Source: Bacillus sp. FJAT-28004 (GTDB taxonomy: Bacteria > Bacillota > Bacilli > Paenibacillales > Paenibacillaceae). From it: a DNA stretch of 64,000 nucleotides. The notes below the pieces were generated by a model. That model saw only the letters and a list, made by a program, of their open reading frames with translations, was not told the DNA's origin and made no database searches. The position numbers were made by a program, and so were the translations under genes. This document shows positions 34,396-42,896 of this stretch, one piece after another. The DNA lies in NCBI RefSeq assembly GCF_001280845.1, contig NZ_LGHP01000001.1, positions 4,505,777-4,569,776 of the forward strand, in the 5' to 3' direction. Numbering within the stretch: position 1 is the first letter of the stretch; every line of letters starts with the position of its first letter.

Positions 34396-35475
34396 TTATG
34401 CATCTTCCCACTTCTGTTTGAAGAACAGCTGATATACCTTCGTAACAACGATTTTTACCATCATATATACCGGTATAATAATGATCACTCCGATGATTCC
34501 GAATGCGTCACTGCCAACAAGCACTAATAATATGGTGGTGAGAGGGTGAATATCCAACTGTTTTCCGAAAATATAAGGTGACAAAATATTATCCTGTATT
34601 TGCTGTGAGACAAGAATGACCACTAACGACCAAATGGCGACGGAGGGTGATTCAATTAAGCCAATAATGACGATGGGTACTGCAGACAGAATGGCGCCTA
34701 TAAAAGGAATAAAGTTCATAATAACGGCAACTACAGTCAGTAGAAGGGCGTATGGCAGGCCAATAATGAGGAAGCCGATATACATGAGTACGCCGAGTGC
34801 CAGGTTAACAACGACTCTCCCCACAATGAACCCGCTAAGAGCAAGATCAATATCCTGCATAGCTTTATTGCCATCCTCACGGTACCGCTTAGGCATGAAA
34901 CTAACGATTTTCTGACCGAATTTATCCCCCTCCTTCAACATGTAAAAGAGAAGAATCGGGAAGGTAAACAAAACGAGCGCGAAATTAGAAATAAAAGAAA
35001 ACATCCCTGTTAAATAGTTAGTCAAAAATGAGAATCCTTTGTTCAGATATTCAGTCAGTCTTGAAAATGGACTTACATCTTCCGGTAAAATATCCGCTAA
35101 AAACCCGTTCTGATCCAACTCTTGCAACTGTTTGCCTAATGAATTGAAAAGGTTAGGTGCATTGTTTACTAAATTGAAAAACTGAGTACGCAGTGAAGGA
35201 AATACCCCCACTATAAATAAACCAAATAGCACAGCAGCTGCTAAATAAATAATGATAATAACCCACGGTCTCTTTAACTTAGGCCTCTCCATCCAGTTTA
35301 CAAGCGGGCGCAATAGATAATAGAAAAAAGAAGCTAACATCAACGGGATCATAATAATGCTAAATAAAGAAACGAAGGGCTTGAAAATAAAATCGACAAG
35401 TGATGCTAAATAAATAATGGCAAGGACTAAGATTACAGCGATACAAATTTTGAGAAATCGGTTCAACGAGATCAA
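34396..35475 (-). CDS. AI-2E family transporter (PerM/YtvI-like)
   Basis: The protein of about 359 residues is all membrane: helices at both ends and a central soluble segment, with the family pattern GFIVGRVVVNLALGVLMYIGFLIIGLPYALLL and QQIQDNILSPYIFGK. The family includes proposed autoinducer-2 exporters and ion antiporters, so the substrate is open. A TTG at 35475, 8 nt after GGAG, is preferred over a GTG three codons upstream. It is monocistronic. Confidence 0.88.
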   Translation of the reverse strand: MISLNRFLKICIAVILVLAIIYLASLVDFIFKPFVSLFSIIMIPLMLASFFYYLLRPLVNWMERPKLKRPWVIIIIYLAAAVLFGLFIVGVFPSLRTQFFNLVNNAPNLFNSLGKQLQELDQNGFLADILPEDVSPFSRLTEYLNKGFSFLTNYLTGMFSFISNFALVLFTFPILLFYMLKEGDKFGQKIVSFMPKRYREDGNKAMQDIDLALSGFIVGRVVVNLALGVLMYIGFLIIGLPYALLLTVVAVIMNFIPFIGAILSAVPIVIIGLIESPSVAIWSLVVILVSQQIQDNILSPYIFGKQLDIHPLTTILLVLVGSDAFGIIGVIIIIPVYMMVKIVVTKVYQLFFKQKWEDA

Positions 35476-35484
35476 GAGGCTCAC

Positions 35485-36030
35485 TCCATTTTGTGCGAAT
35501 TATTTTTAGTATTGAATATTATTATTGCCATTAATAAATTCGTTTAGACTTTGGGAAACTTCAAGTTCCAGCTCTATGTCAAATGAATATGTACATATTA
35601 TCGCATAAAAACATAGAGGAATATAACCAATAAATTAATATTGAAAAATAGTTTACAAGAGATTCATTTGTTAAAAATTTCTTTGATAAATTTAAAATAA
35701 CGAATGCACTGGTATCGGATATGGAAATTATATTTACAAAAAGAAAACACAACTTAAATTAATGTAATTATATTACATTATAAATATAACAAACAATTAT
35801 CATACTAGTATAAAATACATCACATTAATACTTGACAGTGTTTAAAATTGACATTAGTATATGAACCAAATAGGTAATGAAATCCAAAAACAAGAATATA
35901 TATATTGAATATGCATTAAAGTGGTAGCTATATTGATTTAAATTTATATCAGAAGTGGTTTTCTATCCTATTAAAAGTCAGAAAATTTAGAATATTAGGT
36001 CTTTAGTATGATTACGTTAGGAGGATTCCA
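35485..36030. other. AT-rich intergenic region, no gene seen
   Basis: About 545 nt between the divergent AI-2E and peptide-transporter genes is clearly more AT-rich than its surroundings and has no convincing coding frame. It holds one plausible promoter for the transporter operon (35832-35860). The long leader of roughly 165 nt after that promoter shows no riboswitch I recognise. Confidence 0.6.
35832..35860 (+). promoter_or_regulatory. Candidate promoter of the peptide-transporter operon
   Basis: TTGACA (35832-35837) and TAGTAT (35855-35860) are spaced 17 nt. A second TTGACA at 35847 overlaps it and could form an alternative promoter. Confidence 0.45.
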
Positions 36031-37044
36031 TTGAATAAAGAACTGCTGAAAATTGAGAATTTAACGACCTCTTTTCGTATTGCGGATCATTATTATGCAG
36101 CAGTGGATGATGTGACGCTAACGGTAAGAGAAAATGAGGTTCTTGCGATTGTTGGGGAATCAGGCTCTGGCAAGAGTGCGCTAGCCTATTCTATCATGGG
36201 CCTCCATACGAGAGCAAAGATAGAGGGGAATATTTATTACCAGGGACAGGACATTGCTCATATGTCACCTTCCATGCTGAATAAGCTGAGGGGAAAAGAA
36301 ATAGGTATGATCTTTCAAGATCCTTTATCAGCATTAAATCCCCTCATGATCGTAGGCTCCCAGATTGAAGAGGTTATTCTCCTGCATCAACCTAGGTACT
36401 CGAAGAAGGAAAGGGCGGACAGGGCGATCGAACTGTTAACTAAAGTCGGAATTCCTCGTCCTGAGCATACCTATGGGCGTTACCCTCATGAATTATCCGG
36501 AGGAATGAGACAGCGTGTCATTATTGCGATAGCGATTGCAAATAATCCTAAGCTATTGATTGCTGATGAACCTACTACCGCGCTTGATGTAACGATACAA
36601 CTGCAAATTCTAGATTTGCTGAGACAGTTGAAGGACGAAAGCAAGGCCGGCATTGTTTTAATTACACATGACTTAGGTGTTGTTGCAGAAATGGCTGACC
36701 GAGTCGCTGTTATGTATGCCGGACAAATTGTTGAAATTGCTGATATTTACACGCTCATCTCTAAAGCGCAGCATCCTTATACCAGATCGTTGTTGCAATC
36801 CATTCCTACTGCTAGTGAAGCAAAGTCTAAGCTCCATGTTATTCAGGGAATTGTGCCGTCTCTTCAGAACCTCCCAAGGCAGGGCTGCCGTTTCCGATCG
36901 AGGATGCCCTGGATTGCTGATGCTGCACATGAAGCGCACCCGGAAATGCATGAAGTTTCTCCGGGCCATTTCGTTAGATGCAGCTGCTATAAGCACTTCC
37001 ACTTCCCTGATCAGAAGGAGGATCATCAACATGTCATTTCTTGA
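36031..37044 (+). CDS. Oligopeptide/dipeptide ABC transporter ATPase, OppD/DppD-like
   Basis: The 337-residue ATPase has Walker A GESGSGKSA, signature ELSGGMRQRV, Walker B LLIADEPTTALD and the C-terminal oligopeptide-ATPase extension. That extension has a GCRFRSRMPW motif in which the usual second Cys of the GCRFxxRC pattern is replaced by Met, which may affect an iron-sulfur or metal site reported in some members. The TTG start has TAGGAGG 6 nt upstream. It is the first gene of an ATPase-ATPase-permease-permease-receptor operon. Confidence 0.92.
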   Translation: MNKELLKIENLTTSFRIADHYYAAVDDVTLTVRENEVLAIVGESGSGKSALAYSIMGLHTRAKIEGNIYYQGQDIAHMSPSMLNKLRGKEIGMIFQDPLSALNPLMIVGSQIEEVILLHQPRYSKKERADRAIELLTKVGIPRPEHTYGRYPHELSGGMRQRVIIAIAIANNPKLLIADEPTTALDVTIQLQILDLLRQLKDESKAGIVLITHDLGVVAEMADRVAVMYAGQIVEIADIYTLISKAQHPYTRSLLQSIPTASEAKSKLHVIQGIVPSLQNLPRQGCRFRSRMPWIADAAHEAHPEMHEVSPGHFVRCSCYKHFHFPDQKEDHQHVIS

Positions 37045-37966
37045 GATCAGCGATCTAAAGGTACATTTTCCGAATCGTGGAGGTCTTTTTAGTAGAAAGG
37101 GTCAACCGATCAAAGCGGTAGACGGCATACATTTCTCCATGGAGCAGGGACAGACCTATGGTTTAGTAGGTGAGTCCGGCTCTGGCAAGACCACGACAGG
37201 CAGAGCCATCATAGGATTAAATGCCATTACATCAGGCAACGTTCTCTTCGAAGGACGTCAGCTAGCGGCAGGTGGGCTTCAAAGACATTCTGGTTTTCAT
37301 AGAGACATTCAAATGATTTTCCAAGACCCCTATTCTTCCTTGAACCCGAAAAAACGCGTGCTAGACATTATCTCCGAGCCCTTACGAAATTTTGAGAAAC
37401 AGTCTGCTGCAGAAGAGAAGCGCAGTGTACAACAGTTATTGGAACAAGTGGGCTTAAGCCCTGAATCCATATATAAATACCCTCACGAGTTTTCGGGAGG
37501 TCAAAGGCAAAGAATTGGGATTGCCAGAGCCATTGCTCTGAAACCGAAGCTAATTATTGCCGATGAACCGGTGTCGGCGCTGGACGTATCTGTTCAAGCG
37601 CAGGTGCTAAACTTCATGCAGGACATTCAGAAGGAACTAAACCTTACCTATTTATTAATTAGTCATGATCTCGGCATTATCCGGCATATGTGCGATCATA
37701 TTGGCATTATGTATAAAGGTCGTTACGTTGAACGAGGGACGACAGCCGATATTTTCAATGATCCACAGCATATATATACAAAGCGCCTTATCTCGGCTAT
37801 ACCTGATATTGATCCAACGAAGCGGGAGGAAAAATACTCGTTTCGGAAATCGGTGAAGGCGGAATATGAACAAGCCTATGAGAACTATTTTGACGAGGAT
37901 GGCTTGGCATATCCGTTAAAATCGATTTCAGAAACACATTTCGTGGCTTTGCCTGGGAAAGGGTGA
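37031..37966 (+). CDS. Oligopeptide/dipeptide ABC transporter ATPase, OppF/DppF-like
   Basis: The 311-residue ATPase has Walker A GESGSGKTT, the Q-loop IFQDPYSSLNPKKRV, signature FSGGQRQRIG and Walker B LIIADEPVSALD. It forms the heterodimer with the OppD-like subunit. The start at 37031 has AGAAGGAGG upstream and overlaps the previous gene by 14 nt. The C-terminal tail is acidic and lacks the Cys-rich motif of OppD. Confidence 0.92.
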   Translation: MSFLEISDLKVHFPNRGGLFSRKGQPIKAVDGIHFSMEQGQTYGLVGESGSGKTTTGRAIIGLNAITSGNVLFEGRQLAAGGLQRHSGFHRDIQMIFQDPYSSLNPKKRVLDIISEPLRNFEKQSAAEEKRSVQQLLEQVGLSPESIYKYPHEFSGGQRQRIGIARAIALKPKLIIADEPVSALDVSVQAQVLNFMQDIQKELNLTYLLISHDLGIIRHMCDHIGIMYKGRYVERGTTADIFNDPQHIYTKRLISAIPDIDPTKREEKYSFRKSVKAEYEQAYENYFDEDGLAYPLKSISETHFVALPGKG

Positions 37967-38934
37967 GGACGATGTGGCGCACAGTTGTAAGAAGAATAGT
38001 CATTATGATTCCTCAAATTATATTATTAAGCATTCTCGTATTTATAATGGCCAAGGCCATGCCGGGGGATGCGCTGACTGGCCTGCTCGATCCGAGTATA
38101 GACCCAGCTGCGCTGGATGCACAGCGTGAGAGGCTGGGGCTAAACAATCCGTGGTATGTGCAGTATTGGGACTGGATTACAAAAGCTATTCAAGGTGACT
38201 TCGGGCAATCGTTTCGCTTCAAAATGCCGGTGTCTGATCTGATTGGTCAGCGCATGATGAATACCGTTTGGTTATCCATCGTTACGTTAGTACTTACCTA
38301 CATCATAGCTATACCGCTTGGAATTATAAGCGGTCGCTATAACGACACGTGGGCTGATCGATTTATTACAGGGTATACCTATATTGGATTTGCTGCCCCG
38401 CTTTTTATATTCGCTTTAGTGATGTTATGGGTGTTCGGTTTTCATTTTGGTTGGTTTCCAACGGGAGGAAGCGTTGCTCCAGGGATGGAACCTGGTACCC
38501 TCCAACATGTTATGAGCAAATTTTATCATTTACTGCTTCCATCCGTATCGATGGCACTCATTGCGACCGTGACAACCGTCCAATATCTTCGAAGCGAGAT
38601 TATCGATACGAAGCAAAAGGATTTCATTATAACGGCAAGAGCAAAGGGTGCCTCAGAATCCCGCGTTTATAATCGCCATATTTTAAGAAATTCGTTATTG
38701 CCGATCGCAGCATTTTTTGGTTACGAAATTACAGGGCTTATTGGAGGTACGGTGTTCATTGAGGGCATCTTCAGTTATCCGGGAATGGGTGAGTTATTCT
38801 TAAGCTCCATCTCGCTTCGGGATTTCAGTGTCGTTACTGCACTTGTTTTATTGTATGGAGTGGCCTCTATTCTCGGAGCATTAATCTCTGACATTGTTTT
38901 AAGTATTGTTGATCCTCGTATTCGAATTAAATAA
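37963..38934 (+). CDS. Oligopeptide/dipeptide ABC transporter permease, OppB/DppB-like
   Basis: The 323-residue permease begins RRIVIMIPQIILLSILVF and has the MPGDALTGLLDPSID extracytoplasmic loop and EAA-type loop ARAKGASESRVYNRHILRNSLLP. About six helices. The GTG at 37963 overlaps the OppF stop (GTGA), suggesting translational coupling; an ATG at 37972 is an alternative start. Confidence 0.92.
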   Translation: MRTMWRTVVRRIVIMIPQIILLSILVFIMAKAMPGDALTGLLDPSIDPAALDAQRERLGLNNPWYVQYWDWITKAIQGDFGQSFRFKMPVSDLIGQRMMNTVWLSIVTLVLTYIIAIPLGIISGRYNDTWADRFITGYTYIGFAAPLFIFALVMLWVFGFHFGWFPTGGSVAPGMEPGTLQHVMSKFYHLLLPSVSMALIATVTTVQYLRSEIIDTKQKDFIITARAKGASESRVYNRHILRNSLLPIAAFFGYEITGLIGGTVFIEGIFSYPGMGELFLSSISLRDFSVVTALVLLYGVASILGALISDIVLSIVDPRIRIK

Positions 38935-38960
38935 GAACTCGAGACGTTGAGGTGAAAGAA

Positions 38961-39866
38961 ATGAGAAAGACTAACATCCCTATAACCGCGCTTCCGGGAC
39001 CGGACAAAAGCCCGTCAAGCTGGAATATTATCTGGCGGGAAATCGTACGAGATAAGTTGGCTTTTGCATCGCTAATCTTTTTAAGCTTAGTCATTTTGTC
39101 TGTTTACGGGATATCTCTTGTTCTAAATCAGGAACAAATTGTAACGGTTGATTTATTCGCACTGAAACAGCCGCCGTCGGCCGAATATTGGCTAGGTACG
39201 GATTATGGAGGACGCGATGTTTTTGGGCAGTTAATTATCGGAACTCGGAATTCATTATCCATAGCTTTTATTGTTACTGCATTTACAGGTGTAATTGGCG
39301 TTTTCATAGGACTCATTTCTGGTTATTTCGGAGGTACGGTAGACAATATCTTTATGAGATTTGTAGACTTTTTTATGATATTGCCGACTTTAATGATCGT
39401 TATTGCGTTTGTTACGGCCGTGCCAAAATATAATATCTGGTCTTTCTCGCTTATTATGACAGCTTTTCTATGGATGGGGATTGCAAGATTGATTCGTTCG
39501 AAAGCGCTGCAGGAGAAGGAGCTTGATTATGTTCAAGCATCAAAAACGTTAGGCTCGTCTAACTTTAAAATCATGATGGTACAAGTATTACCAAATTTAA
39601 GTTCCATTATTATTGTAACGATGACATTGAACTTGGCGGCGAATATCGGTTTGGAGTCTGGACTCTCATTCCTCGGCTTCGGTTTTCCCGAGAGCATGCC
39701 CAGCTTGGGTACGTTAGTCAGTTATGCTAGAGACCCGCAAACGCTAGAGATTAGATGGTGGATATGGTTACCCGCATCGATACTGATTCTAGTACTGATG
39801 TTGAGTATAAACAATGTCGGTCAAGCGCTAAAGCGTGCGACGGATGCAAGACAAAGAAAAGGATAA
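38961..39866 (+). CDS. Oligopeptide/dipeptide ABC transporter permease, OppC/DppC-like
   Basis: The 301-residue permease has the OppC N-terminal pattern (a soluble tail, then DKLAFASLIFLSLVIL) and the family motif YWLGTDYGGRDVFGQLIIGTRNSLSIA. A conserved EAA loop, QASKTLGSSNFKIMMVQVLPN, is near residue 190. The ATG at 38961 has GAGGTG 6 nt upstream. Together with the OppB-like subunit it forms the channel. Confidence 0.92.
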   Translation: MRKTNIPITALPGPDKSPSSWNIIWREIVRDKLAFASLIFLSLVILSVYGISLVLNQEQIVTVDLFALKQPPSAEYWLGTDYGGRDVFGQLIIGTRNSLSIAFIVTAFTGVIGVFIGLISGYFGGTVDNIFMRFVDFFMILPTLMIVIAFVTAVPKYNIWSFSLIMTAFLWMGIARLIRSKALQEKELDYVQASKTLGSSNFKIMMVQVLPNLSSIIIVTMTLNLAANIGLESGLSFLGFGFPESMPSLGTLVSYARDPQTLEIRWWIWLPASILILVLMLSINNVGQALKRATDARQRKG

Positions 39867-39881
39867 TAAAGGAGGAAAACG

Positions 39882-41738
39882 ATGGTGAAGAAGAAAACTA
39901 TGTTTTCAAGGTCTTTATTTTTACCGCTTATGGTGGCAATTCTCGTCTTTCTTGCAGCTTGTTCATCTAATAACGGGAAAGTAGACACGCCGAGCCCGAC
40001 TGATGGTGCGGTGAAGCCGACTGAGAGTGCGGCTCCAGCTGAAACCGAGAAACCTGCTCCTGATGATGGTCTCTATTCAATTGAGGATTTCAGTAATGTG
40101 AAGAAGAATGAGGGCGAAGCAATTAAGGGAGGCTCCATCACATTCGGACTTGTATCGGATACGCCTTTTGAAGGAACGTTAAACTTCACTTTTTATTCAG
40201 GAGATCCCGATTCCCAAGTGTTATCCTGGTTCGATGAAGGGCTGCTTACTTGGGATAAAAGCTATGTATACACAAATGATGGGGCTGCAACCTATGAAGT
40301 GTCTGAAGACGGCAAATCGTTTACTCTAACGATTCGTGACAACGTAAACTGGCACGATGGCAAACCAGTAACTGCTGAGGATTTGTTATTTGCCCATGAG
40401 GTCATTGGCAACCCGAAATATGACGGACCTCGGTATGACTCCAGTTTCACCAACATCGTAGGGATGGCGGAGTTCCATGATGGAAAAGCAAAAACAATTT
40501 CTGGCATAGAAGTACTTAGTGAGAAAAAAATCAAAATTACTTACATTCAATCCACACCATCTTTACTGACTGGTGGTGTATGGACTTATCCATTAGCTAA
40601 ACATATCTTCGGAAATATGGACGTAGCTAAGATTTCTTCCTCCCCGGAGGTTCGTGAGAAACCAATCGGCTTTGGGCCGTTTAAAGTGAAAAGCATCGTT
40701 CCTGGAGAATCTGTCGTTTATGAGAAAAATACAGATTACTGGCGCGGAGAACCTGCCTTGGATGAGGTTGTTCTCAAAGTAATTAGTCCTACAACTATCG
40801 TTCAACAACTGAAAAGCGGAGGAGTCGATCTCGTTGACTCATTCCCAGTTGATCAATACCCGGATAACGCGAATTTATCAAACCTTGAATATTTAGGAGC
40901 AATTGACCGTGCATATACGTACATTGGTTTTAAACTAGGCAAGTGGGATGCGACGGCGGGGAAGGTCGTTCCTGATGCAAAAGCTAAAATGGGCGATGTG
41001 AATTTACGCAAAGCGATGTGGCATGCAGTTGATAACGATCAGGTCGGCAAAAAATTCTATCACGGCTTGCGCTGGAATGCGACGACTCTCATTCCGCCTT
41101 CCCATCCTGAGTACCATGATGCTACAAATAAAGGCCTTGCCTTCGATCCAGAGTTAGCCAAGAAAATTTTGGACGATGCCGGATATAAAATGGATGGCAA
41201 ATTCCGTACGAAACCGGATGGAAGTGAGTTAGTCATTAACTTTATCTCCATGACGGGCGGGGATATTGCACAGCCACTCGCTCAATATTATGTTCAGTCA
41301 TGGCAAGCTATCGGCTTGAACGTTCAGCTGGAAATGGTGGAATTCAATACATTCTATGACCGCGTTGGTTCCAACGGCGAAGATGATCCAAAGGTTGATG
41401 TGTACCAAGGTGCATGGTCTGTAGGTATTGACGTTGATCCATCAGGCTTGTACGGCCGCGAGGCTATCTATAACTTCCCTCGTTATGCTAGTGACGAACA
41501 GGATAAATTGCTCAAGGATGGTATTTCAGAAGCAGCCTTTGATGTGAAGGTACGTCAAGGCATCTACAAGGAGTGGCAGGAACTGATGGTGAAAGAGATT
41601 CCTGTATTCCCGACTTTGTATCGTGCTATAATCGTTCCAGTTAATAAACGGATACTGAACTATGGGATTGGAGATGGAACGGACCTATATCTTTATCAAC
41701 TTGCTGTATCCCAAGATAAACCGGTTGTAGCTAAGTAA
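39882..41738 (+). CDS. Peptide-binding lipoprotein, OppA/DppA-like (SBP family 5)
   Basis: The 618-residue lipoprotein has a lipobox ending at Cys27 (LAAC), a Pro/Glu/Thr-rich linker, then a family-5 solute-binding fold with NVNWHDGKPVTAEDLLFAHEV near residue 150. It is the receptor of the adjacent transporter and follows the OppC-like gene by 15 nt with GGAGG before the ATG. The receptor gene standing last, after the ATPases and permeases, reverses the common opp order. The ligand could be peptides or nickel-type chelates; peptides are most likely. Confidence 0.92.
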   Translation: MVKKKTMFSRSLFLPLMVAILVFLAACSSNNGKVDTPSPTDGAVKPTESAAPAETEKPAPDDGLYSIEDFSNVKKNEGEAIKGGSITFGLVSDTPFEGTLNFTFYSGDPDSQVLSWFDEGLLTWDKSYVYTNDGAATYEVSEDGKSFTLTIRDNVNWHDGKPVTAEDLLFAHEVIGNPKYDGPRYDSSFTNIVGMAEFHDGKAKTISGIEVLSEKKIKITYIQSTPSLLTGGVWTYPLAKHIFGNMDVAKISSSPEVREKPIGFGPFKVKSIVPGESVVYEKNTDYWRGEPALDEVVLKVISPTTIVQQLKSGGVDLVDSFPVDQYPDNANLSNLEYLGAIDRAYTYIGFKLGKWDATAGKVVPDAKAKMGDVNLRKAMWHAVDNDQVGKKFYHGLRWNATTLIPPSHPEYHDATNKGLAFDPELAKKILDDAGYKMDGKFRTKPDGSELVINFISMTGGDIAQPLAQYYVQSWQAIGLNVQLEMVEFNTFYDRVGSNGEDDPKVDVYQGAWSVGIDVDPSGLYGREAIYNFPRYASDEQDKLLKDGISEAAFDVKVRQGIYKEWQELMVKEIPVFPTLYRAIIVPVNKRILNYGIGDGTDLYLYQLAVSQDKPVVAK

Positions 41739-41753
41739 AACATATCGTAGTTA

Positions 41754-41800
41754 AAAAAGCCCTCAAAGCCACGTTATCAGTGGTTTTGAAGGCTTTTTTT
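41754..41800. terminator. Bidirectional terminator
   Basis: A long stem (AAAGCCCTCAAAGCCAC / GTGGTTTTGAAGGCTTT, one bulge) with A- and T-tracts lies between the convergent peptide-receptor and siderophore-receptor genes. Confidence 0.85.
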
Positions 41801-41804
41801 CGTT

Positions 41805-42797
41805 TTATTTGCCCCGATTCACGAGCCATTCTGATAGTTCTTCAGATTGGGCAAGAACTGCGATGGGGTCATAATACCAGGATCGATCTTCAGGCCAAAT
41901 GTAGATTTGTCCATTCTTTACGGCCGGAAGATTGCCCCAGATCGGATCGTTCTGAAATTCTTCTAACGTACGTGTGTTGGATGTCATAATAATATAATCT
42001 CCAGCATACGTCGGCAGCATTTCCGATGAAATTTCAGCCCACTGCTTCTTCATGATTTCATCCGCGATACCGACAGGGGGTTTGCGGCCTAACGTTTGAT
42101 AGATGGGTTGGCCGCCGCGACCGAAGTTATCTCCGTAAACCCAAGTCGTTTTATCGCTGTACTCCATTATGGAGAAGGTTGCACCCTCAGGAATGGCTTT
42201 ATCGACCTTCGATTTAGCTGTGGCTATGCGAAGGTCATATTCTTCTAGCCATGCTTTAGCCTCGTCCTCTTGACCGAGTAAGTCTCCAAAATAGGTCAAC
42301 TCCTCGTGAGCATTTTTTAGCTCTCCGTACGGAATGACTACAGTTGGCGCAATTTTACTGAGCTGCTCGTAGCTGTCTCCGTTGCCGGTAATGATGAGAT
42401 CGGGGGAGAGGCTGATAATGTTTTCAGCGGACGGTTTCCCGTAAACACCTGTATCTGCAACACCAGCTAGCGCTTCTTTGAAATAGTAGTTCTCTATCGT
42501 AACACCGGGGGATCCTACCGGGATGACATCCAGTGCAATCAAGCTGCCCAAATATTCTTCGGCTACAATCCGCTTCGGATGAACCGGAATTTCGATGTCG
42601 CCATTAACCGTGGATACCGTCTTGAATTGTGGCGCTTCCGGTGCAGCTTCTTCGGTGTTCTTCGATTGAGCGCCGGCAGCGTTGCTCGGAGCTTGCTCCG
42701 CTCCACAGCCGGAGACGAGAACTGCAAATAATAGCATTAATGAAACGGTAAAAACTAAACTTCGCTTGCTGTATGGCTTCTGATGTAAAGAAAACAA
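41805..42797 (-). CDS. Siderophore/iron ABC transporter substrate-binding lipoprotein
   Basis: The 330-residue lipoprotein has a lipobox ending at Cys31 (LVSGC) and the FhuD/BtuF-type fold: PKRIVAEEYLGSLIALDV early, then SLSPDLIITGNGDSYEQLSKIAPTVVI. It should bind a ferric siderophore, of unknown kind. A Fur-box-like sequence is just upstream. No permease or ATPase gene accompanies it, so it must work with a transporter encoded elsewhere. It follows the Btr-like regulator gene on the same strand. Confidence 0.92.
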   Translation of the reverse strand: MFSLHQKPYSKRSLVFTVSLMLLFAVLVSGCGAEQAPSNAAGAQSKNTEEAAPEAPQFKTVSTVNGDIEIPVHPKRIVAEEYLGSLIALDVIPVGSPGVTIENYYFKEALAGVADTGVYGKPSAENIISLSPDLIITGNGDSYEQLSKIAPTVVIPYGELKNAHEELTYFGDLLGQEDEAKAWLEEYDLRIATAKSKVDKAIPEGATFSIMEYSDKTTWVYGDNFGRGGQPIYQTLGRKPPVGIADEIMKKQWAEISSEMLPTYAGDYIIMTSNTRTLEEFQNDPIWGNLPAVKNGQIYIWPEDRSWYYDPIAVLAQSEELSEWLVNRGK

Positions 42798-42819
42798 TGT
42801 AATATCCTCCTCATTTAAA

Positions 42820-42838
42820 AACGATAATCATTCTCAGT
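42820..42838 (-). promoter_or_regulatory. Fur box upstream of the siderophore-binding protein
   Basis: On the minus strand TGAGAATGATTATCGT closely matches the 7-1-7 Fur consensus TGATAATNATTATCA. It lies about 25-40 nt before the start codon, so iron-dependent repression is likely. Confidence 0.75.
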
Positions 42839-42896
42839 AACACTTTACCGTGTAAACTTGTAAATGACTATGCACTAAAATGATGTGTGGTCATGC

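Noticed and set aside
35485..36030. Riboswitch or T-box in the long AT-rich leader
   Set aside because: No conserved core, no paired stems of useful length and no terminator before the start codon could be seen.
36677..37030. In-frame 5' extension of the OppF-like gene
   Set aside because: It overlaps the OppD coding region in another frame, does not resemble any ATPase, and a well-placed ATG with a ribosome site lies at 37031.
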